From contig JAPPFQ010000127.1 of the NCBI GenBank assembly GCA_028875135.1, positions 1 through 5,794 of the forward strand: a stretch of DNA of 5,794 nucleotides, in the 5' to 3' direction. A program made the position numbers and the translations under genes. How positions within the stretch are numbered: the stretch's first letter is position 1; each line of letters opens with the position of its first letter. The notes beneath the pieces were generated by a model. That model saw nothing but the letters and a program-made list of their open reading frames with translations, ran no database searches and had not been told where the DNA came from. This DNA comes from Acidobacteriota bacterium (lineage in GTDB: Bacteria; Acidobacteriota; Terriglobia; Versatilivoradales; Versatilivoraceae). Below, in pieces: positions 1 to 5,302 of the stretch.

Positions 1-532
1 AGAAAACAAATGGCTTAGGACCGTTTTTCAAGGGTAAAATAGGGGGAACTTCGGTATAGGCGGCGTAAAGGATCAACGTCGGCAGCGGCGTGACAAAGCC
101 GTTGCCGATATCCACGTTGAAACCGAAGGTGCGGCGGTCTGCGTAGGAGCTGTCGTACAGGGCGTAGGTCGCCCAGGCATCGGCCCAGACCGTCGGCGAC
201 AAGATGCGTGTCAACGGGGTCCTCGAGGCCAGGAATTCGCCGGCCGGTGTCCGCCCGGTTTCACGCTGCCGCTGTCGCCAGTAGTCGGTGCGCCTCTCGA
301 TATAGTCCCGTCGGAAAAACAGGCAGATCTCCCAATAGCAGACCAGCAGATTGATGGAGAAGAACAGGCTCAAGGCGGAATGGATGAGGTTCAGGTCTCC
401 GTGAGTGTAGTAGCCCGTACCAATGCCGAGAAGCGCAAGGCCCGCGACGAACAACGCCGCAACCAGTCCAGCCGGCAGCGTCATTCCGCCCCGGTGCACG
501 TCCGGGTTGGGACGTGCTCGATTGCTATCCAT
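1..532 (-). CDS. Unrecognised integral membrane protein, N-terminal part (runs off left edge)
   Basis: The reverse strand is open from an ATG at 532 to the window edge, giving 177 codons with no stop, so the C-terminus is missing. The start is supported by a purine-rich ribosome binding site (AGGGGGTGA, about 534-542) just upstream. After a short polar N-terminus there are two clear hydrophobic segments, about residues 19-41 and 50-73. A basic, Arg/Tyr/Trp-rich loop follows (about 74-93, with RRDYIERR and YWRQRQR). A third region has the sequence WADAWATYALYDSSYADRR at about 116-134. It ends in NGFVTPLPTLILYAAY at about 144-159, probably a third membrane segment. The pattern looks like a conserved family rather than chance coding, but I cannot name it and assign no function. 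The last 15-20 visible codons are AT-richer and less membrane-like, so the frame close to the edge is less certain. The gene is divergent from the HU gene across a 434-base gap. Confidence 0.72.
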   Translation of the reverse strand, partial: MDSNRARPNPDVHRGGMTLPAGLVAALFVAGLALLGIGTGYYTHGDLNLIHSALSLFFSINLLVCYWEICLFFRRDYIERRTDYWRQRQRETGRTPAGEFLASRTPLTRILSPTVWADAWATYALYDSSYADRRTFGFNVDIGNGFVTPLPTLILYAAYTEVPPILPLKNGPKPFVF

Positions 533-533
533 G

Positions 534-542
534 TCACCCCCT
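534..542 (-). promoter_or_regulatory. Ribosome binding site of the left-edge membrane protein gene
   Basis: Read on the minus strand this is AGGGGGTGA, one base before the ATG at 532. It matches the anti-Shine-Dalgarno complement GGAGGTGA at seven of eight positions. The G-run lies slightly close to the start, but it favours this ATG over the internal Met17 codon at 484. Confidence 0.5.
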
Positions 543-687
543 GGACCGTGATCCTTTTCGCCTCCCCAACCTTTGGCGGAACCTTCTTGAACCCTCTCCA
601 ACACCTCGGTGCCCCTGCGTGGTCCTTGGTGTAACTTCGTGGAAAACTCTTTTCCGACTGAACCATGAACCATCAGCCGCAAATGCG

Positions 688-710
688 CCGCTGAAGCCCC
701 GCTTCAGTGG
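688..710 (+). other. Strong RNA hairpin, 10-bp stem with 3-base loop
   Basis: CTGAAGC at 691-697 and GCTTCAG at 701-707 are exact reverse complements around a CCC loop. The stem extends outwards by one G-U pair and two C-G pairs, giving ten pairs on the plus strand. It is not followed immediately by a T-run, so on its own it is not a standard intrinsic terminator. No plus-strand gene precedes it. It could be part of the HU leader, the end of an undetected small RNA, or a protein-binding dyad. Confidence 0.5.
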
Positions 711-729
711 TTGAATCCCTGTTGCATTT

Positions 730-750
730 TAAGGGCTAATCCCTTATTTT
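730..750 (+). terminator. Terminator-like hairpin with short T-run
   Basis: TAAGGG (730-735) and CCCTTA (741-746) are perfect reverse complements around the loop CTAAT. TTTT follows at 747-750 and then CTAT. The layout matches a weak rho-independent terminator reading rightward. The stem is only six pairs, three of them A-U, so efficiency would be modest. No rightward gene ends here. It may therefore terminate an unseen transcript, act as an attenuator in the HU leader, or be a chance palindrome in an AT-rich patch. Confidence 0.3.
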
Positions 751-955
751 CTATGCATCTATGTCTGCCGGAGCGGAGAGCCGGCCAGCCGGGCCAAGAT
801 CGTTTGCCGTACCATTCGACGGACCGGCGATGACAGTCGCAACAAATATTCCAGCAGGCATCGACCCGACGTGGAGGGTTGGAAGGGTTCCCGACAATCC
901 CGCCAATGGGTGCGCGATTGGAATTCCATCTCGGAGGCACTCCCGCAACCGTTGC

Positions 956-961
956 AAGGAG
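956..961 (+). promoter_or_regulatory. Ribosome binding site of the HU-family gene
   Basis: AAGGAG lies five bases before the ATG at 967. It settles the start against the in-frame GTG at 871. Confidence 0.75.
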
Positions 962-966
962 CAACC

Positions 967-1248
967 ATGACCAAAGCAGACTTGGTGGACGAAGTATCAC
1001 GGGCGACCGATCTCAGCCGCAAGGACTCGGAGGTCATCGTGGAGGCGCTGTTCGACAGCGTCGTGAAGGCGCTCAAAAACAGCGATAAACTGGAAGTACG
1101 CGGTTTTGGAAGCTTCAGGATCCGGAAGCGCAAGGCCCGCCAGGGAAGAAATCCCAAGACGGGCGAAAAGGTTGACGTGCCTGAAAAGAAAGTGCCTTAC
1201 TTCAAGCCCAGCAAAGAGTTGAAAGACCTTATCAACCTCAGTTCCTAG
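967..1248 (+). CDS. HU/IHF-family DNA-binding protein (IHF-beta-like)
   Basis: This 93-residue protein belongs to the HU/IHF family of small dimeric, DNA-bending nucleoid proteins that bind the minor groove. The length is typical. Residues 1-40 form the two-helix dimerisation part (MTKADLVDEV opening). Residues 44-50 are the core RGFGSF, and 58-68 form the beta-arm with RQGRNPKTGEK, where Pro63 corresponds to the DNA-intercalating proline. The C-terminal VPYFKPSKELKDLIN is also diagnostic. The RGFGSF, GRNPKTG and FKP-KEL-D pattern is nearer to IHF beta than IHF alpha, but I see no partner gene here and it may act as a homodimer. The ATG at 967 is chosen because AAGGAG sits at 956-961 with a five-base spacer; an upstream in-frame GTG at 871 adds only non-conserved residues. 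The HIT gene follows one base after the stop. Confidence 0.95.
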   Translation: MTKADLVDEVSRATDLSRKDSEVIVEALFDSVVKALKNSDKLEVRGFGSFRIRKRKARQGRNPKTGEKVDVPEKKVPYFKPSKELKDLINLSS

Positions 1249-1249
1249 C

Positions 1250-1732
1250 ATGGATTTTCTGTGGAGTCCCTGGAGGTACCAGTACGTTGCCAACATTCAC
1301 AACACCGAAGGCTGCGTATTCTGTATCGATGCCTCGACCGCCAAGGATCAGGAGCAGCTGATTCTCTATCGAGGACAGGATCACTTCATCATTCTCAACC
1401 TCTTTCCATACACCTGCGGTCACCTGCTGATCGCCCCCTTTAAGCACCTGTCGGCTATTTCGGAATTGTCCGCGGAACAGAACCTGGAGCTGATGGACCT
1501 GACCCAGAGAGCCGTCTCAGCCCTCGGGAAAATCTACCGTCCCGACGGCTTCAACCTGGGCATGAATCTCGGCAAATGCGCCGGCGCCGGTATTGACCGG
1601 CACCTTCACCTCCACATCGTGCCGCGCTGGTGCGGCGATGCCAACTTCATGACCGTTTCCGGTGAGACTCGAGTCCTGCCGGAAGCCCTGCAGACAACCT
1701 ACCTCAAGCTAAAACCTTTCTTCTCAACCTGA
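1250..1732 (+). CDS. HIT-domain hydrolase/phosphorylase (Ap4A phosphorylase-like)
   Basis: This 160-residue protein has the histidine triad motif HLHLHIV at 118-124, followed by PRW. By family analogy His120, the middle one, is the nucleophile that forms a nucleotidyl-His intermediate on dinucleotide or nucleoside phosphate substrates. CVFC at 22-25 provides two cysteines typical of zinc-binding members close to Ap4A phosphorylase and GalT. The N-terminal WSPWRYQYV and the GxNLGxxAGAGIDRHLH stretch (about 104-122) are characteristic of this bacterial branch. The exact substrate (Ap4A, an adenylylated compound or another nucleotide) cannot be told from sequence. The start is fixed by the conserved MDFLWSPWR opening. 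There is no Shine-Dalgarno sequence: the ATG is one base beyond the HU stop, so translation is probably coupled. The 3' end overlaps the convergent ThDP enzyme gene by nine bases. Confidence 0.93.
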   Translation: MDFLWSPWRYQYVANIHNTEGCVFCIDASTAKDQEQLILYRGQDHFIILNLFPYTCGHLLIAPFKHLSAISELSAEQNLELMDLTQRAVSALGKIYRPDGFNLGMNLGKCAGAGIDRHLHLHIVPRWCGDANFMTVSGETRVLPEALQTTYLKLKPFFST

Positions 1733-3367
1733 AGGATCCTGCAACCGTCGCAATGGACGGGAGCGTAGCCAGGTGATGGCCTCCGTCAACTGGTGGTCGT
1801 CGTCTCTCATGGGCACTTCGATGACGGACGGTTGCCGAGCCGCCAAGGCCTCCTCCAGCACTCCCTTGAATTGGCGGAGACTGCGTACCCGCTTCCCCGC
1901 AGCGCCAAAGGAACGGGCCATTTCGGCGAAATCGGGGTTGGTCAAATCGGTGCCGATTACACGGCCCTGGTGGTTTTTCCGTTGGGACCCCTTGATGGCC
2001 GTCAGAGCCTGATCGTTGACGACCACGGCAACCAGGGGAATACCGTACCTGACGGTCGTCGCCAACTCCGCCATGCCCATCAGGAAGCCTCCATCCCCAC
2101 TGAAGCAGACCACCGGCTTGTCCGGACAGCCAACCTTGGCGCCGATGGCGGCCGGATAGCCATAACCCAGAGCCACGCCGATGCACGGATAGAGAAACGT
2201 CCGCGGGCGGTCGACCAGGTACTCGTCAAAGGCCGAATACCCGATGGAGTGCACATCCACCGACAGTATGCCGTCGTCCGGAAGCACCTGCCGGATGTCG
2301 CCCAGCAGAGGCAGGGGCCTCTGGGCCGCGAAACGGGCTCGGGGGATCGCCAGCGCCTGCTCCCATCGCCGCGGACGTTGCTCTACTTCTTCCACCAGCC
2401 CCTGCAGCGTGGCTTTGAGATCTCCGACCACCCCCAGCTCGCAGGGATACTCGCTGCCGATCTCGCGCTCGTCCTCGTCCAGTTGGATGAGCGGCTGAGG
2501 CAGCTTGAGGCGCCAGTTGTTGGTATCGATCGAGGTGAAACGGCACCCGATGGCCAGGGTGGCGTCGGCCAGCTTCAGAGCCTCCCGGGCCAGGTAGCCG
2601 TTGGACCCTCGCAGGGCCAGGGGATGGTTTTCATCCAGCGCCCCCTTGGCGCACCGGGTCACCACCACCGGCGCCTGAATCTTCTCGATCAGCCGGCGCA
2701 CCTCGGCTTGGGCGCCGGAATGGATGACGGCCGACCCGACCAGGCAGACGGGCCGGCTGGCCCGGTCGATCTCACGGGCAGCCGCACGCAGGTCACCGTC
2801 GGCTGCCGCCGGGCTGCGTGAGCCTCGGACATACCCGGGGATGTCCGGGTTTCCATCGGCCCTCACCACGTCCATGGGAAATTCGAGCACGGCCGGCCCC
2901 GGCCGCCCGCTCCGCATGGCCTTGAAGGCCCCTTCCACGACCTCGGGAATCTGCCCGACGGTGCGGGCGATGGCCCGATACTTGGTGATCGGCTCAAAAA
3001 ACTTCATCTGGTCCAGGCCGTGGAACATCTTTGCCTGATGCTTGTCGTAAAACCTGGAATCGCTTTGCCCGGTGATCAGCAACACCGGCACGCAATCGGT
3101 ATAGGCCTCCAGGATCCCGGTAGAGGCATTGCTGGCCCCCGGCCCCGGCACCGTCAGCGCCACGCCCACTTCCCCGGTGGATCGGGCAAACCCGTCCGCC
3201 ATCTGGGTGGCGGCATATTCGTGCCGCACCAGGTAGTGGTCGACGGAACCCGCCCCGCAGCGCAACAGGGAGTCGTAGATCTCCAGGTTCTGGGTCCCCG
3301 GCATGCCGAAGACGGCACGGACGCCTTGTGCCTTGAGGCACTCGATCAAGATGTCTCCACCCTTCAA
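1724..3367 (-). CDS. Thiamine-diphosphate-dependent enzyme, acetolactate synthase large-subunit-like
   Basis: From the chosen TTG start this is 547 residues, the usual length for the pyruvate-oxidase/acetolactate-synthase superfamily. The N-terminal PYR domain (about 1-170) has GVRAVFGMPG at 15-24 and RHEYAATQMADGFAR, in which Glu50 is the cofactor-activating glutamate. VPGPGASN and ITGQ follow. A central domain spans about 190-330. The C-terminal PP domain (about 355-520) carries the ThDP/Mg motif: GDGG at 424-427, then Asn451-Asp452 26 residues after Asp425. The usual Asn-Asn is Asn-Asp here. The RFDDR motif of true acetohydroxyacid synthases is replaced by RFTSI (276-280), so branched-chain amino acid synthesis is unlikely; a decarboxylase or carboligase acting on a 2-oxo acid is a better guess. 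The TTG at 3367 is chosen because AAGGA lies seven bases upstream and residue 3 begins the conserved domain. An ATG at 3394 (+9 residues) and a TTG at 3547 (+60) are alternatives. The gene is divergent from the Nramp-related permease. Confidence 0.9.
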   Translation of the reverse strand: MKGGDILIECLKAQGVRAVFGMPGTQNLEIYDSLLRCGAGSVDHYLVRHEYAATQMADGFARSTGEVGVALTVPGPGASNASTGILEAYTDCVPVLLITGQSDSRFYDKHQAKMFHGLDQMKFFEPITKYRAIARTVGQIPEVVEGAFKAMRSGRPGPAVLEFPMDVVRADGNPDIPGYVRGSRSPAAADGDLRAAAREIDRASRPVCLVGSAVIHSGAQAEVRRLIEKIQAPVVVTRCAKGALDENHPLALRGSNGYLAREALKLADATLAIGCRFTSIDTNNWRLKLPQPLIQLDEDEREIGSEYPCELGVVGDLKATLQGLVEEVEQRPRRWEQALAIPRARFAAQRPLPLLGDIRQVLPDDGILSVDVHSIGYSAFDEYLVDRPRTFLYPCIGVALGYGYPAAIGAKVGCPDKPVVCFSGDGGFLMGMAELATTVRYGIPLVAVVVNDQALTAIKGSQRKNHQGRVIGTDLTNPDFAEMARSFGAAGKRVRSLRQFKGVLEEALAARQPSVIEVPMRDDDHQLTEAITWLRSRPLRRLQDPSG

Positions 3368-3374
3368 CGGTCTT

Positions 3375-3379
3375 TCCTT
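3375..3379 (-). promoter_or_regulatory. Ribosome binding site deciding a TTG start
   Basis: On the minus strand this is AAGGA, seven bases before the TTG at 3367. The upstream ATG at 3394 and TTG at 3547 have no comparable site, so this favours the shorter protein. Confidence 0.5.
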
Positions 3380-3433
3380 TCCGATCCGACCCATGGGCCG
3401 AACCGAGTTTCGGGTCAGAACCGATCCGGGCGG

Positions 3434-3442
3434 ATTATACCA
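3434..3442 (-). promoter_or_regulatory. Extended -10 promoter element for the ThDP enzyme gene
   Basis: The minus strand reads TGGTATAAT, a perfect -10 hexamer (3434-3439) with the TGn extension, inside very GC-rich DNA. The -35 position at 16-18 bases spacing holds only poor matches such as CAAGCC, which is normal for extended -10 promoters. Transcription would start near 3427. That leaves a leader of about 60 bases to the TTG at 3367 and excludes the upstream start at 3547. Confidence 0.5.
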
Positions 3443-3539
3443 CCGGCCGCCCTCCCGGCTTGGGCCGGGGCGCCGCTCGGGCCAATCCTCCCCATCGTCC
3501 GTGTCCACCTCCGAGGTCGTGGTTGGGGCTGTTGCAAAT

Positions 3540-3566
3540 TTGGTCAAAAAGTGATTGACTCACCAA
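3540..3566. promoter_or_regulatory. Imperfect dyad with GTCAA-N7-TTGAC core, possible operator
   Basis: GTCAA (3543-3547) and TTGAC (3555-3559) are exact reverse complements seven bases apart. Outer TTGGT (3540-3544) and ACCAA (3562-3566) extend the symmetry, with a three-base insertion (TCA) on the right. It lies between the divergent ThDP and permease genes, 51 bases before the permease ATG. That is a suitable place for a regulator binding site. No regulator gene is in the window and the core is short, so chance is possible. Confidence 0.3.
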
Positions 3567-3606
3567 GCCCGCGCGGTCCCAAGGGCAACTGATAGCCAAA
3601 CATACC

Positions 3607-3611
3607 AAGGA
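3607..3611 (+). promoter_or_regulatory. Ribosome binding site of the Nramp-related permease
   Basis: AAGGA lies six bases before the ATG at 3618. It marks this as the start in preference to the in-frame TTG at 3555. Confidence 0.7.
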
Positions 3612-3617
3612 TTCACC

Positions 3618-5276
3618 ATGTCATCAGAACCTTCCCAGCCGGGGAACCCTCCCGCGACTCCCGATGCTTCCTCCGCCGACTCCGGCCAGGCCGGCGATGC
3701 GACCGGAAATCCCGGCGAGTTTCAGGCTCCACGCCCGGGTTCCCGCAAGATGCCGCCCTGGAACACGGGTGAGCTGGTGGAAGCCCCCATCTTCACCTGG
3801 CGTCACTGGTTTGCCCTGTTGGGACCGGGGCTGCTTCTGGGAGGCTCTTCCATCGGCGGCGGGGAATGGCTGATGGGTCCGGCGGTCACCGCCAAGTACG
3901 GCGGCGCCCTGATGTGGCTGGCCACGCTGAGTATCGTGGGCCAGGTGATCTACAACATGGAGGTGTCCCGCTACACCCTCTACACCGGCGAGCCGATCTT
4001 TACGGGCAAGTTCAGAACCGCGCCGGGGCCCGTCTTCTGGATCTGTCTTTACCTGATTCTCGACTTCGGGGCGGTCTTCCCCTACCTGGCCGCCAATGCG
4101 GCCACGCCGCTGGCCTCGGTTCTGCTGGGAGGAGTGCTCCCCGACCCCGAGAACAATGAGAGCCACCGCCTGCTGATCAGAGCCCTGGGCTACGCCATAT
4201 TCCTGCTGGCGCTGGTGCCGCTGGTGGCGGGAGGCAAGATCTACAACGCCCTCAAGGCCATCATGACCTTCAAGATGTTCACCGTGCTCGGGTTCCTGAT
4301 GATCCTGGGAGTCTTTCATTCCAGCTTCTCCACCTGGACCGAGATCTTCGGGGGATTCCTGCGATTCGGGACCATGCCCACGGGGGGGATCGAGACCGCC
4401 AACATCTTCACCTCCCTGGCGGAAGGCAAGGGCATGCCGGACATCGATCTGAGCACCATTGCCCTGCTGGCTGCATTTGCAGCCATCGCCGGCAGCGGAG
4501 GCCTTTCCAACGCCGCCGTCAGCAACTACACCCGCGAACAGGGTTGGGGCATGGGACGCCACGTGGGAGCCATCCCCAGCGTGATCGGGGGACGAGAGCT
4601 GAAACTGTCCCACTCAGGGACGGTATTCCAGGTGACCTCGGAAGCGCTGGCCCGCTGGAAGCGCTGGTATCGTCACTTGGTGCGGGACCAGGTGGTGGTC
4701 TGGATGCCCGCCTGTTTTCTGGGAGTGGCCCTCCCCAGCATGCTTTCGGTGCAGTTCCTTCCCCGGGGAACCGAAGCCAGTAGCTGGGTCGCGGCCGGCA
4801 TGACTTCCGACGGGGTGAGGACTCACGTGGCTGCCGCCTGGGGCGGCGACGCCGGTCAGCTCTTCTGGTATCTCACCATGCTCTGCGGCTTCCTGGTCCT
4901 GGGCCCCACCATGTCGACCCATTCGGACGGATTCATCCGTCGTTGGGTGGATGTCTTCTGGACGGCCAGCCCCCGCCTGCGAAAGCTGGATCCCTCCAAC
5001 ATCCGCTGGGTCTATTTTGCGGTGGTAGTGGGTTACGGCATCTTCGGCGTGATCATGCTTTCGGTGGCGCCCCCCCTGGAACTGCTGAAATTCGCCGCCA
5101 ACCTGTTCAACTACGCCCTGGGCTTCAGTTGTTTCCACACCCTTTTCGTCAACCTCACCCTGCTGCCCGAGGCCCTGAAGCCGGGCTGGTTCATGCGCAT
5201 CGGACTGGCGGCCGCGGGCCTCTTCTTTTCCCTGCTGGCCGTGATCACCACCCTGCAGCTGGTAGGGGTCTTATAG
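3618..5276 (+). CDS. Nramp-related (SLC11-like, APC superfamily) membrane transporter lacking metal-site motifs
   Basis: This is a 552-residue inner-membrane permease. Residues 1-60 are a polar Pro/Ser/Gly-rich cytosolic tail. About eleven hydrophobic segments follow, roughly at 64-88, 96-115, 137-158, 188-205, 218-233, 279-298, 357-377, 413-432, 463-484, 492-514 and 526-550. The opening GPGLLLGGSSIGGGEW (69-84) aligns with Nramp TM1, where true Nramp proteins have a DPGN metal site; here it is GGGE. The TM6 region (about 290-303, AGSGGLSNAAVSNY) lacks the Met-Pro-His motif. It is therefore unlikely to be an ordinary Mn/Fe transporter, although databases may label it so. The hydrophilic loop at about 303-355, rich in Arg and Gly, is longer than I would expect. 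The substrate is unknown. The start is set by AAGGA six bases upstream of the ATG. The divergent ThDP enzyme gene suggests uptake of that enzyme's substrate, by inference only. The gene ends 26 bases from the convergent MFS gene, with no clear terminator between them. Confidence 0.82.
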   Translation: MSSEPSQPGNPPATPDASSADSGQAGDATGNPGEFQAPRPGSRKMPPWNTGELVEAPIFTWRHWFALLGPGLLLGGSSIGGGEWLMGPAVTAKYGGALMWLATLSIVGQVIYNMEVSRYTLYTGEPIFTGKFRTAPGPVFWICLYLILDFGAVFPYLAANAATPLASVLLGGVLPDPENNESHRLLIRALGYAIFLLALVPLVAGGKIYNALKAIMTFKMFTVLGFLMILGVFHSSFSTWTEIFGGFLRFGTMPTGGIETANIFTSLAEGKGMPDIDLSTIALLAAFAAIAGSGGLSNAAVSNYTREQGWGMGRHVGAIPSVIGGRELKLSHSGTVFQVTSEALARWKRWYRHLVRDQVVVWMPACFLGVALPSMLSVQFLPRGTEASSWVAAGMTSDGVRTHVAAAWGGDAGQLFWYLTMLCGFLVLGPTMSTHSDGFIRRWVDVFWTASPRLRKLDPSNIRWVYFAVVVGYGIFGVIMLSVAPPLELLKFAANLFNYALGFSCFHTLFVNLTLLPEALKPGWFMRIGLAAAGLFFSLLAVITTLQLVGVL

Positions 5277-5302
5277 GCAAAGCCGTCCTGAAACTACGAC
5301 CG

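Larger units (their letters stand above)
533..966. other. 434-base divergent intergenic region with hairpins and an AT-rich patch
   Basis: No convincing gene lies between the leftward membrane protein gene and the rightward HU gene. The short open frames here have no ribosome binding site and no recognisable protein pattern. The region should contain promoters for both flanking genes. The best candidate zone is the AT-rich patch at about 720-760. It holds TAAAAT on the minus strand (726-731) and weak -35/-10-like pairs on the plus strand, such as TTGCAT at 722-727 with TATTTT at 745-750. None is good enough to call a promoter. Two perfect or near-perfect hairpins sit at 688-710 and 730-746. 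From about 760 to 950 the sequence is GC-rich, and I see nothing in it beyond a leader for the HU gene. Confidence 0.6.

Noticed and set aside
380..634. 84-codon plus-strand frame
   Set aside because: It is mostly antisense to the left-edge membrane protein, which has a good start site and membrane segments; this frame has neither.
688..725. Possible tRNA 3' half, because GGTTGAATCCC resembles a T-arm
   Set aside because: The invariant C of the GTTCGAAT loop is absent, and no acceptor, D or anticodon arm can be folded around it.
871..966. N-terminal extension of the HU gene from a GTG
   Set aside because: HU proteins begin at the MTKADLV equivalent, and AAGGAG sits correctly before the ATG at 967.
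1793..2821. 342-codon open frame on the plus strand
   Set aside because: It lies entirely antisense to the ThDP enzyme gene, has no ribosome binding site, and its His/Gln/Arg/Gly-rich translation is typical of a GC-rich shadow frame.
3368..3547. 60-residue N-terminal extension of the ThDP enzyme
   Set aside because: It is low-complexity and precedes the conserved domain. The likely promoter lies inside it.
3555..3617. N-terminal extension of the permease from a TTG
   Set aside because: AAGGA six bases before the ATG at 3618 gives a much better start, and the extra 21 residues look non-coding.
3624..5138. Long minus-strand frames (329 and 174 codons) opposite the permease
   Set aside because: Both are shadows of the permease coding sequence, rich in Gly, Gln and His, with no domain pattern.
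5277..5302. Bidirectional terminator between the convergent permease and MFS genes
   Set aside because: The 26-base gap contains no stem-loop with a T-run on either strand.
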